This document shows positions 53,931-63,821 of a DNA stretch of 64,000 nt, in pieces. The stretch is from Doryteuthis pealeii (Eukaryota; Mollusca; Cephalopoda; Myopsida; Loliginidae): the NCBI GenBank assembly GCA_023376005.1, contig CM042152.1, positions 84,750,881 to 84,814,880 on the forward strand, given 5' to 3'. A program made the translations under genes and the position numbers. The notes beneath the pieces were generated by a model. That model saw nothing but the letters and a program-made list of their open reading frames with translations. It did no database searches and was not told the origin of the DNA. How positions within the stretch are numbered: position 1 is the first letter of the stretch; each line of letters opens with the position of its first letter.

Positions 53931-55045
53931 CCGACAGAAAATATGTGTTTCAATTTACATTATAATTTACATTTTATAATTTTACATTATATTTGTATAA
54001 TTTTATAATTTTATAAAATATGATATTATTATTATAATTTTATTATATTATTATATGTTTATATATCATAGAAAATATGTGTTTCAATTTACATTATAAT
54101 TTACATTTTATAATTTTACATTATAATTTGTATAATTTTATAATTTTATAAAATAATATTATTATTATAATTTTATTATATTATTATATGTTTATATAAT
54201 CATAGAAAATATGTGTTTCAATTTACATTATAATTTACATTTTATAATTTTACATTATTTGTATAATTTTATAATTTTATAAGATATAATATTATTATTA
54301 TAATTTTATTATATTATTATATGTTTATATAATCATAGAAAATATGTGTTTCAATTTACATTATAATTTCCATTTTATAATTTTACATTATAATTTGTAT
54401 AATTTTATAATTTTATAAAATATGATATTATTATTACAATTTTATTATATTATTATATGTTTATATAATCATATAATATAATTATATTATAATATAATTT
54501 ATATTTTATAAAATTATAAAATTATACAAATTATAATGTAAAATTATTACTATAATTTTATTATATTATTATATGTTTATATAATTTACATTTTATAATT
54601 TTACATTATAACTTGTATAATTTTATAATTTTATAAAATATAATATTATTACTATAATTTTATTATATGTTTATATAATTATATAATATAATTATATTAT
54701 AATATAATTTATATATGGATGTTATATTATTATATATTTATTATATTATTATTATAATTTACATTATTATAGTTTTATAATTTTATAATTTATACAAAAT
54801 ATAATTTGTATAATTTTATAATTTTATAAAATATAATATTATATTATAATTTATATATCATATGTTTATATAATTATATAATATAATTATATTATAATAT
54901 AATTTATATATGGATGTTATATTATTATATGTTATTTATATTATTTATCATAATTTATATCATTATAGTTTATAATTTTATAATTTTATACAAAATATAA
55001 TTTGTATAATTTTATAATTTTACATTATAATTTACATTATAACAC
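53931..55045. repeat. AT-rich minisatellite, units of about 133 bp
   Basis: Units beginning AGAAAATATGTGTTTCAATT start near 53936, 54070, 54203 and 54337. They then decay into shorter AT units and inverted pieces up to about 55045. The array splits a sequence that is intact at 56075-56125 (CAGAAAATATGTGTTTCAATT, then ACTCAAGATTAAATACATC), so it grew inside an older repeat. Confidence 0.85.
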
Positions 55046-55146
55046 CAACAGAAAATATGTGTTTCAATTTATTCAAGATTAAATACATCTCTGATAATAA
55101 ATGGGAATGACATTGTGTCACATTCTTTCAACTTTACTCCTATATA

Positions 55147-55435
55147 CGAGGGTGAGTCAAAAAGTAACACCATTTCTACATTGAGACCCTAACAAGGCTC
55201 AGAGCAAGAATCCAACAAGTAATACCTAACTTGCCAATTGACAATGTCCTCCTTCTGCATGACAATGATCGACCACACACAGCATGACGACAAGGGAGAA
55301 AATTGCCTCATTCGGGTGGACAACTTTACCGCATCCTCCATACTCACCAGATTTAGCGCCTTCAGATTTTGGCCCCATGAAAGAGGGTTTGAGAGGCAAA
55401 CAAAATGGCATTAACTTTTGACTCACCCTCGTATG
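55147..55435 (+). mobile_element. Internally deleted mariner with both TIRs
   Basis: CGAGGGTGAGTCAAAAAGT at the left and its inverse ending GACTCACCCTCG at the right, each next to TA. The plus frame includes VLLLHDNDRPHTA and GWTTLPHPPYSPDLAPSDF, the DDE regions containing the second and third Asp, with a stop between. About 1 kb of a normal mariner is missing, so it is non-autonomous. Confidence 0.85.
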
Positions 55436-55442
55436 TATTTAA

Positions 55443-55530
55443 CCTAGACTGGTTACCTAGCCATGGTTAAAGAGCCAAGTCTGCCCTACTATTTACCCAT
55501 AGTTGAAGGGAGAGTAATTGGATGTTGCCT
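55443..55530 (-). repeat. SINE family B body fragment
   Basis: CTAGACTGGTTACCTAGCC, AGTCTGCCCTACTATTTACC, CATAGTTGAAGGGAGAGTA. Confidence 0.65.
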
Positions 55531-55562
55531 ACAGAATATGCATGAAAATAGTTTTTACATAA

Positions 55563-56061
55563 GGGTAATTTATGAGGAAGTGCGTCCCGGTCTCCCGACT
55601 CAAAGACCGCTACCCGGTGACTATCAAAATAACAACCCCAGCTCGTCGTAATTCTTGTTTATTTATTGTAATTTGTCGTAATTCTTGTTTAGATATGAAG
55701 ATGGATATATAGTTTGGAATAGACTGAGATAGATAGATAGATAAACAAACAAAATAATAGAGATAGATACAAACAAATAGAGATAGATAAATATTTTCAA
55801 CAAGTAAATGTATTTGGGGGGGGGGGGTTGCTTCTTTTTTTGTCGTAATTCTTGTTTATTTAAACTAAAAACAAGACATTAAACAAACATGAATAAAAAA
55901 AAAATCTTAGTATTTAAAGTAATATAGATAAATATGACCAAATTGAGATAGATAGATAGATGGATAGTTTTGAATAGCTTGAGCTGGGTCGTTATTTTAA
56001 TAGTCACTGGGCAGCAACTCTTGAGGCAGGAGACCGGGACACGCTTGCTCATAAATTACCC
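55563..56061. mobile_element. TIR element T, copy 1
   Basis: About 75-bp terminal inverted repeats starting GGGTAATTTATGAGGAAG and ending ...CATAAATTACCC, containing GTGCGTCCCGGTCTCC and CTACCCGGTGACTATCAAAA. ACATAA flanks both ends (55557-55562, 56062-56067). Interior: CGTAATTCTTGTTTA repeats, GATAGATA runs and a G-run, non-coding. A non-autonomous DNA transposon with a 6-bp target duplication. Confidence 0.8.
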
Positions 56062-56315
56062 ACATAAGTTGAACACCGACAGAAAATATGTGTTTCAATT
56101 TACTCAAGATTAAATACATCTCTTCCTTTTCCTTTCCTTTTAGAAGTCCGTTGCTGACGATGATGATGTCACTCCATGTCTTCAACAGTTGTGGACCATC
56201 TAGTAGCTAGTTAGTCCAATTCTGTTTTTGTTGAATCTAAAAGATGTCTGGAAATATATATCTAATAATAAATGTGAATGACAGTGTGTCACATTTTTTC
56301 AACTTTACATTATAT

Positions 56316-57180
56316 ACGATAGTGGGTAATTTATGAGGAAGTGCGTCCCAGTCTCCTGCCTCAGAAATTGCTACCCGGTGACTATTAAAATAACGTCCCC
56401 AGCTATGTCGTCTCAGATTTTCTTTTATTCATGTTTGTTTAATGTCTTGTTTTTAGTTTAAATAAACAAGAATTACGACAAAAAAGAAGCGACACCCCAC
56501 AAATACATTTACTTGTAGAAAATATCTATCTCCATTTGTTCATATCTATCTATATTATTTTGTTTATCTATCTCAGTCTATTCCAAACTATATATCCATC
56601 TTCATATCTAAACAAGAATTACGACAAATTACGATAAATAAACAAGAATTACGACAAATTTCTATAAATGAACAAGAATTATGACAAATTTCTTAAATGA
56701 ACAAGAATTACGACAAATTATGATAAATAAAAAATTACGCCAAAAAAGAGATCCCCCCTCTAAAATACATTTAATGCCCTAAGTTGGTTGTTTTCTTTCA
56801 AGTAACACCGACATAGCTGGGGATGTTATTTGAATAGTCACCGGGTAGCAATTTCTGAGGCAGGAGACCAGGACGCACTTCCTCATAAATTACCTGAGAG
56901 TGAATCAAAAAGTAATGCTATTTTGTTTAGGACAGGTATAATTACCAACATGTATCATACATCAAAATGAAGCTTCTCCACATAGTCAACGTTTCTCTCA
57001 ATAGCAATGTTCCACCTTTAAATGAGAGCATGTATCCCTGCCACATAAAATTCTGTTGACTGTTCTTTGAGCCACTTCTTCACAACAGATTTCACTTCCT
57101 TGTCACTGGAATAATGTCTGCCTCTCAAATCCTCTTTCATTATTCCAGGGACAAGGAAGTGAAATCTGTAGACTGTTTTG
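56316..57180 (-). pseudogene. Mariner remnant split by TIR element T
   Basis: The mariner end is cut by element T: TACGATAGTG (56316-56323 and into T) and GAGAGTGAATCAAAAAGTAA (from 56896) are the two halves. It continues GTTTAGGACAGGTATAATTA and the minus-strand C-terminal coding remnant, then the same internal inversion as at 49.7 kb. Upstream sequence GACAGTGTGTCACATTTTTTC matches that before the mariner at 55147, so the two share one ancestral insertion. Confidence 0.75.
56324..56895. mobile_element. TIR element T, copy 2 (opposite internal orientation)
   Basis: Same ends as copy 1 (GGGTAATTTATGAGGAAGTG and inverse). The interior is copy 1 reversed: copy 1 has GTCGTAATTCTTGTTTA and copy 2 has AAACAAGAATTACGAC in five or more tandem forms. 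Flanks GATAGT and GAGAGT match at five of six bases. Confidence 0.8.
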
Positions 57181-57415
57181 AAGGAGATAAATTTGATATA
57201 TTGGATAAGCAGATATTACATTTTGTACAGCCTTAAGACTTAATAAATGGGCATTTTAATCTACTCAGTTAAGTGTAAATATTTTGAACACTTAGGAGCA
57301 ACAGAATGTATTTGTTGCTCAAAGTTCTCTTGTGATTTTATCTTGAGCTTCTGCTAATGCTGAAATAAGTTATAAGTGGCCGATTGGTAGCATCAGCTAT
57401 ATATCATTATATATA

Positions 57416-57821
57416 CTAGAAAAATTAAAAAAACACCCTCCGGGCGATGTAAAAATACATTTTTGAAAGATATTGCTTGAGGAGGTGGAAGTTAAAAATT
57501 AAATGTCGGAGAGTTTGAACCATAAATCATGAAATCATCAAATTTATTAAAGGAGTAAAAAAAAATAAAACAATTTGAAATCAAAACTAAGTTCTATTAA
57601 TTTTGAATATCTATTAGAATAAAACAAACTATATATAAATATATGATACTGGGGATGTATCTATTAAAACTTGTTTTAAAAAACAATGAGGACTGTCTAA
57701 TGTTGCATGCTCAAATTTTGAGTGTATTTATTGTTATGACGATTTCGGGTAATGTGACGTAAGCAGTGACGTAGTTTTTGTTATAGACAAAACCAGAAGC
57801 GAATCTCCATTATTTAATAGT
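57416..57821 (-). mobile_element. Helitron-like element, family F copy 6
   Basis: Partner of copy 5 in the duplicated block, with CTAG at 57416-57419. The 5' end has an extra T (ACTATTAAATAATGG), a lesion not in copy 5. Confidence 0.85.
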
Positions 57822-57829
57822 AATTTTTA

Positions 57830-58095
57830 CCGTAATCCTCCGCATGACCAGAGGAGCAGGTGGAGGTGACACAAGTCAATTGTCTTAGAGGGAGTTGCAA
57901 TCAGGTTTGAATTTAGAGCTTTCCTTCTCCTAGACCGGTTGCCTAACCAAGGTTAAAGAGCCCGGTCTGCCCTACTATTTATCCATAGCTGGAGGGAGAG
58001 TAGGATTCATACCTTTCCCAAGGGTATTAGCGCTAAGTGAAATGCAATTACCACATCCAGGAATTGAACTCGGGGCGACGAGTCCATTTCCCAAA
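57830..58095 (-). mobile_element. SINE family B, duplicated copy with truncated head
   Basis: Partner of 50441-50722. The tail is scrambled by small insertions (GCAGGTGGAGGTGACACAAG). The head stops at GGGAAATGGACTCGTCGCCC, exactly where the rearrangement begins. Confidence 0.8.
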
Positions 58096-58299
58096 GGATA
58101 AAAAATAAATTGAGGTGGTCACTACTAGAATAGACTCAGTCCTAATTAGTGATCATCTTCCACACATTAATACAACAACCAATACTACATTTTTTGTTTT
58201 GTGTGACATTGTTTATATTGTGTAATGTGTGAAAATAAACTATTGCATTCTTCCTCTTCAGCTGCACTGTAAGGGAGTCTATCTCCTTTTCACTAGCGC

Positions 58300-58850
58300 T
58301 AGGAATCACAAGGTTCCAGGTTCAATACCAGTCTCCGCCCAACTCAGCGTATGAATAGCACAAATTGGTTAATCTGATCTATGTGGTAAAGTGGGGAGCT
58401 GACGGTAGATGTGGCAGTCCACCTCAGCACAAACAATCTCCTTGGTTTTGATTTTTTATCCTTTTTTTTTGTCATAGTTTAAAAGTTGATTATAGTGATA
58501 TATAGCGCGTTGTGTAATGGTTAAAATCATGGGAAATGGGCTCGTCGCCCCGAGTTCGATTCCTGGATGTGGTAATTGCATTTCACTTAGCGCTAATACC
58601 CTTGGGAAAGGTATGAATCCTACTCTCCCTCCAGCTATGGATAAATAGTAGGGCAGACCGGGCTCTTTAACCTTGGTTAGGCAACCGGTCTAGGAGAAGG
58701 AATTGTTTGTGCTGATGTGGACTGCCACATCTACTGTCAGCTCCCCACTTTACCGCATAGATCAGATTAACAAATCTGTGCTATTCATACGTTGAGTTTG
58801 GCGGAGACTGGTATTGAACCTAGAACCTTGCTCTACTGACTGAGTCTATC
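58300..58850. repeat. Inverted SINE A arms around an inverted SINE B
   Basis: SINE A sequence at 58300-58450 (plus: AATCACAAGGTTCCAGGTTC to CAGCACAAACAATCTCCTTG) is mirrored at 58699-58850 (minus). Between them lies a plus-strand B copy (58505-58700) plus the segment TTATAGTGATATATAGCGCG, which is missing from the direct position. The order suggests a fold-back or template-switch event. Confidence 0.75.
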
Positions 58851-58995
58851 CCTTTTTTCACTAGCGCTAGACCAAGGAGATTGTTTTTGCTGAGGTAGAG
58901 CACCACACCTACCGTCAGCTCCCCACTTCACCTCACAGATCAGATTACCAAATCTGTGCTACTCATGCGCTGAGTTGACGGGGACCAGTATTGTT
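58843..58995 (-). repeat. SINE family A fragment
   Basis: TCACTAGCGCTAGACCAAGG, GAGCACCACACCTACCGTC, CGCTGAGTTGACGGGGACC. The head is missing. Confidence 0.7.
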
Positions 58996-59040
58996 GTATA
59001 GGATTACCTACCTGCCCTCTAGACCGTAAAAGAATGGTTA

Positions 59041-59335
59041 CGTTTGTCTTATAAATTAGCTTTTAGACAGACAAGACAGGGAGTTAGTACGTATATGAAT
59101 TCCTTATCGAATAAATATATTATTACCAAGTATTTGTCTTTGTCTCTTATTCACTATTATTACATATCTCCTACTTTCTCTTTGTGTGTGAGTAATTGGC
59201 CGCCTTTACCCACGACACAAAACCAAAACACTCAGCAACCGCCTTCTAGTAAATATATGATATCAAGGGTTGGAGCTTGCCATAAGAGGAATACGGTCGG
59301 GACAATCATATAGGTGCTAAGACTTGATGTGACCT
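59041..59335 (+). repeat. Partial duplicate of 59500-59650 followed by an H fragment
   Basis: TTTTAGACAGACAAGACAGG, GAATAAATATATTATTACCA and GAGTAATTGGCCGCCTTTA recur from 59500 on. GGGTTGGAGCTTGCCATAAG and GTGCTAAGACTTGATGTGAC are a family H piece. Confidence 0.65.
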
Positions 59336-59659
59336 GCCGATTAATCGGAAGTTGCCTCTCCGAACGCGCGTCTTGTGAGATTTGTTATGGTACTAGGGCA
59401 GAAGTATGTGACACCCAGTGACAATCAATCTCACTAGTCTGAGATCATTAACCATAATTCCATGTGAGGCACCCACTACATGTCTTATCCTATTAGCTGT
59501 TAGACAGACAAGACAGTGAGTTAGTATATATATGAATTCCTGATTGAATAAATATACTATTAGCAAGTATTTGACTTTGCTTCTCATTCGCTATTATTAC
59601 ATATCTCCTACTTCTCTTTCTGTGTGAGTAATTGGCCGCCTATATATATATCTCCTAAT

Positions 59660-59922
59660 GGGCCGGTTTAGTAAAGTCAGTAGAGTGTTCAGCTAGGAAT
59701 CACAAGGTTCTTGGTTCAATACCGGCCCTCGCCAACTCAGTGTATGAGTAGCACAAGGATCTGTGTGATAAAGTGAGGAACTGATGGTAAGTGTGGCGCT
59801 CCACCTCAGATGCTAAAATAATCTCTTTGGTCTAGCGCTAGTGGAAAGAGGATAGATTCCCTTGCTGTCTGGCTGATACTGACATTAGGCCACCCCGACG
59901 ACTTTACTTACTTTACTTACAT
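59660..59922 (+). mobile_element. SINE family A, duplicated copy 2
   Basis: Almost identical to 51342-51602, including the damaged A box. One difference is in the B box (GGTTCAATACC). Confidence 0.85.
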
Positions 59923-60060
59923 ATCCCCTACTTCCCTGAATTAGAGGATATCAGAGTGTAGTATCTATTCCAGGTGCTGTGCTCTGAGACTTACCTATCC
60001 ACCTGGCCTCGGCTGGGGTCCAGTGTGCTTCAGCCACTAGGCCAATAAAGTAAATTAATA

Positions 60061-60114
60061 GCGTCGATCTCAGTAGGCGCTCCCCTTGAGGGGGAATGCC
60101 AATGGGATCTACGC
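60061..60114. other. GC-rich hairpin, duplicate
   Basis: Partner of 51743-51796 with single changes (GATCTCAG, GGGATCTACGC). The inner CTCCCC-TTGA-GGGGG stem is unchanged. Confidence 0.7.
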
Positions 60115-60270
60115 AATTTTTATGTCTACCACCCAGGAGCTTCGGCTTCATAAGTGGGATGAGCGGCAAATAACCTTACATATCCCCTACTTCTCTTTGT
60201 GTGTGAGTAATTGTCCGCCTTTAATTTATTAACAAAGATGTCCCAAATAAAACATTTTTTTTATTGCTTT

Positions 60271-60321
60271 CTATCATTTCAATAGTAATGTAGAAAGTCT
60301 ACATTATTATTGAAATGATAG
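60271..60321. other. Perfect short inverted repeat at a SINE boundary
   Basis: CTATCATTTCAATAGTAATG-TAG and its reverse complement (one mismatch) around AAAGT, 23-bp arms. It abuts the first base of a SINE A copy. It may have arisen by snap-back synthesis at the insertion site. Confidence 0.7.
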
Positions 60322-60573
60322 GGCCAGGTTACCTCAGTCAGTAGAGCGTTCGGCTAGAAACTACAAGGTTCCTAGTTCGATACAAGCCCTCGCCAACTCA
60401 GCAATGAGTCACACCGGGATTTGTACGGTAAAGTAAGGAGCTGATGGTAGGTGTGGCACTCCGTCTCAAACGCCAAAACAATCTCCTTGGTCTAGTGCTA
60501 GTGAAAGGGGGAAAGACTCCCTCGCTGATTGGCTGATACCGACTTTAGGCCACCCCGACAACTTTACTTTTTT
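60320..60573 (+). mobile_element. SINE family A, full copy
   Basis: GGGCCAGGTTACCTCAGTCA, GTAGAGCGTTCGGCTAG, CCTAGTTCGATACAAGCCC, body and CGACAACTTTACTTTTTTA. A TTATTGAAA-like block on both sides may be a target duplication. Confidence 0.8.
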
Positions 60574-60928
60574 ATTGAAAAAATAAATGCAGAAAATAAC
60601 ACTTCAATTTCTTTACACAGACTAATCTCTTTCCCAATTGATCAATCACAAAATCTATAAGTTATGATTGTTTTTTTTTTTTTTTTTGTTTTTTCCCTTT
60701 TCTCTTTTTTTTTTTTATTGTTGATTTTGAGAAGATCACAGGACAAAGAGCATTGAACATTCGTCTCATTTGAGCATCCCCAAATGGATGTAAAATGGAG
60801 GACAATATCAAGCAAGTGTTTAATGATGTGAAAGATGAAGAGGAAAATAAATAAAAAGATGAGAACATAAATAAAGTGAATCTGGATTGACAAGTAGAAT
60901 TCACAAAAGGTTTATATGGATTGTGCTT
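60574..60928. other. Unassigned stretch with T-rich tract
   Basis: T-runs at 60670-60715 produce the Lys-rich minus ORFs. No gene recognised. Confidence 0.5.
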
Positions 60929-61667
60929 TGGGCACATCACATAGTGTAATGGTTAGCAAGATAGATTCGCAAACCATAGTTAGTGAGTTCAATTCTCACT
61001 GGGCACCCCATACTTCTGACCTTGAACCACATCTAAGCTAAGATTGGTAAATAACTATATATACATTTACAGGGCACCTCACGTGATGTAATGGTTAGCA
61101 AGTTGGATTCATAAACCATTGTTAGCGAGTTCAATTCTAATTGGGAGCTCCATCCTTTCCTTTTCGTTTTTTAGAAGTCTGTCGCTGATGACAATGACAT
61201 CACTCCATGTCTTCAACAGTTGTGGACCCTCTGGTGGCTAATTAGTCAAATTATGGACTTGCAGATGCGGTCATACACATTGCAAGGGAAATTTCCATCT
61301 GCATTCTATGATGCATGACAAAGAAGTCGCCACTCTGCAGCTCTATTGATCTATTGGTGCCATATACTTCTGGCCTTGTGCCACATCTAAGCTAAGCTTA
61401 GTAAATAACTATGGGCATCTCAGATGGTGTAATGGTTAGCAAGCTAGATTTGTAGACTCTTGTTAGTGAGTTCAATTCTCATTGGGCACCCCATACTTCT
61501 GGCCTTGTGCCACATCTAAGCTTAGCTTAGTAAATAACTATGGGCACCTCATGTGATGTAATGGTTAGCAAGCTAGATCCATAGACCATTGATAGTGAGT
61601 TTGATTCTCATTGGGTGCCCCATACTTCTGGCCTTGTGCCACATCTAAGCTAAGCTTAGTAAATAAC
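60929..61667 (+). mobile_element. tRNA-like SINE family C composite array
   Basis: Four tRNA-like units start at 60930, 61072, 61413 and 61542. Each reads GGGCA...GTAATGGTTAGCAAG (A box)...GAGTTCAATTCTCA (B box)...GGGCACCCC, followed by CTTCTGGCCTTGTGCCACAT and AAATAACTAT. Units 3 and 4 are 129 bp apart. The whole array is bounded by a perfect 16-bp direct repeat, TATATGGATTGTGCTT (60913-60928 and 61668-61683). A 200-bp piece between units 2 and 3 matches 56127-56220. No normal anticodon stem can be drawn, so functional tRNAs are unlikely. Confidence 0.8.
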
Positions 61668-61762
61668 TATATGGATTGTGCTTGTGTTGGAAAGAAGAAT
61701 ACAAAAACAAATGTATACATATTCCATTATTGTAATGCACTTTTAGTTTATGTTATATACTT

Positions 61763-62013
61763 ACGGGTTAGCTCAGTCGGTAGAGCATTCAGCTAGAAAC
61801 CACAAGGTTCCTAGTTTGATACCGGTCCTTGCCAACTCAGTGTATGAGTAGCACAGGGATCTGTGCAGTAAAGTAAGGAGCTGATGGTAGGTGTGGCGCT
61901 CCACCTCAGACGCAAAAAACAATCTCCTTGGTCTTGCGCTAGTGAAAAGGGGATGGACTCCCTCGCTGATTGGCTGATACCGACTTTAGGCCACCCCGAC
62001 GACTTTACTTTAC
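61763..62013 (+). mobile_element. SINE family A, complete, with empty site in the window
   Basis: Head lacks GGGCC (starts ACGGGTTAGCTCAGTCGG). B box GTTTGATACC, body and tail CGACGACTTTACTT intact. TTATATACTT flanks both ends (61753-61762, 62014-62023). The paralogous sequence at 62690-62790 carries a single TTATATACTT (62750-62759) and no SINE. Confidence 0.9.
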
Positions 62014-62689
62014 TTATATACTTCTTATTAAATACCAACATCCATTGGGTTCTGCTTCTCTTTCATTGCCATCTTTCATCAGGTCATATCAAGTTAGACT
62101 GCAGGTGAGAGCACTTTACACCCAGCAGAAGAAAGTTGTTTAACTTGATATGACAGAGAGAGAGATATAGATTAGAGAGAGAGACAGATTAGAGACTTAC
62201 TTGGTTAGGAATTGGCCTTACTTTATCACTTGTTGACATCTTTACTCTTCCAGTTGCCATGTTCCTGTCTAGTTTTCTTCTAGCTGCTTCTTCTTGAGTT
62301 CCTCTAAGGGCTTCTGTTGGGCTTTGCTTGTGTTTAATTAAATGAACTACAAGACATTTTTTTTTGTTGCTTGATCAATTTTTTATTTTATCTTCATGCT
62401 CATCTCACCACGCGGGGACACTAGCCTCATGGCCCGTCTTAACTCTTTCACGGCCCGAGCTGAATCTCAAAATTCTCAGCTCTCACTCCTCTTTTCTCCC
62501 CTATGCCACATACCATTCCTCATCCAATCAAAACCATGCCAAGCATCTATGCTGACATTATCATTCAAATTTTTCCATTACAACACACACACAAACACAA
62601 ACTTTTCCATAACTAATCACTCAGACCACCATCATAGTTCACATCATGACCATTGTGTCACACTCGTATTGGGATGAGTATCTCTCTGG
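62014..62689. other. Unassigned stretch
   Basis: GA-rich run at 62155-62190. The 93-residue frame at 62396-62677, Ser/His/Asn-rich, has no recognised domain. Confidence 0.45.
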
Positions 62690-62790
62690 TTCTGGGTTCC
62701 ATCTTATACATATTTCATTATCATTATTGTAATTCATTGTTAGTTAATGTTATATACTTCTTATTAGATTCTAACATCCATTGGTTTTTC
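62690..62790 (+). repeat. Paralogue of 61700-62050 (unoccupied)
   Basis: CATTATTGTAATTCATTGTTAG, TTAATGTTATATACTTC and AACATCCATTGG match the sequence around the SINE at 61763, so the segment was duplicated before the SINE landed. Confidence 0.75.
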
Positions 62791-63055
62791 ATTTTCCTTT
62801 ATTTTTACTCTGTAAATTTGCTGGAACAGTGAAATTCCTGAATTAACAAGTTTATTTCTTCTTGTTGACTACAACATGATCTGACCTCCTGGCTAAGATC
62901 AGTTGATCCATTTTGATCTCAAAATCCTAGAAGGTTTTTTTTTATGTCTTATTTATCAAGACAGATTCTGATCTGTGCATATATACCATTTGTCTGTATA
63001 GCTAAAGTTTAGTCCCTTGCATAATTCACAGTGATCACCCCCAAACCAGTTATGC

Positions 63056-63058
<3 letters not shown>

Positions 63059-63104
<46 letters not shown>

Positions 63105-63112
63105 CCCCCCCC
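63059..63112. repeat. (TC)n microsatellite and C-run
   Basis: About 40 bp of TC followed by ACCCCCCCCCC. The preceding stretch 62791-63058 holds nothing recognised. Confidence 0.9.
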
Positions 63113-63334
63113 GAAAAACTGGATAAATACTTAGACCTACCATAGTTTTCAGTTGCTATTCTCCTGGGTCTTGTCTATTCTATTTTTTACATAAATCATT
63201 ATTAGAACATTTTTTTGGTTTGCTATTAATAGTGATTCAATTTCTCTTTTTAGGTTTCCTCTGTGTAGCCATGTCCTGATCATCATGTACATAATTTCCT
63301 TAGCTTATCTTTTGAAGTGTTCATATATATGTAT

Positions 63335-63535
63335 TTACCAACCCCTGTGCACAAGCAGGATGTGACACAAGGTCAATTTATTTAGCTGAGTTTAACAAGT
63401 TTGAATTCAGAGTTTTCTTTCTCCTAGACTGGTTGCAGTATCAAGGTTAAAGAGCCCAGTCTATCCTACTATCTACCCATAGCTGGAGGGAGAAATGTTG
63501 AATTCCTACCTTTCCCAAGAGTATTAGTACTATAG
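63335..63535 (-). mobile_element. SINE family B, head-truncated copy
   Basis: TTTACCAACCCCTGTGCACA tail, GAATTCAGAGTTTTCTTTC, AGCCCAGTCTATCCTAC, CCTTTCCCAAGAGTATTAG. It stops before the tRNA-like head. Confidence 0.75.
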
Positions 63536-63649
63536 GATAAAATCATATATTTTATATCCAAATAAAGATAAACACAAACACGATACTTTTTCCAAAATTA
63601 AGGAAAAAGATGAAAAAAATATTTATACATTTGTCAGAGTTCAATTGGA

Positions 63650-63758
63650 CAAATCATGGTGCTGTTGGGGATTGTCTTCTCTTGGATCTGGAAGAGTTAT
63701 CTTCCCCCTGGGTTCCCGGTTTCGACCACCAGAGGCTGTTGTATTTAAGCACTTGATT

Positions 63759-63821
<63 letters not shown>

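Larger units (their letters stand above)
57010..60225 (+). repeat. Segmental duplication, copy 2 (rearranged)
   Basis: Matches 49630-51900 with an added segment at about 58300-59335. That segment holds an inverted copy of the SINE B region, two mutually inverted SINE A pieces and fragments of H. The similarity is high enough that a recent event is likely, but I did not calculate it. Confidence 0.85.

Noticed and set aside
60642..60940. Lys-rich minus ORFs of 83 and 92 residues
   Set aside because: The Lys runs come from T-tracts, two frames overlap, and no domain is recognisable.
60929..61667. CRISPR-like array
   Set aside because: Units are about 80 nt with tRNA boxes, spacing is irregular, and the genome is eukaryotic.
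62396..62677. 93-residue Ser/His-rich ORF
   Set aside because: Low-complexity composition, no domain, and an overlapping second frame of similar length.
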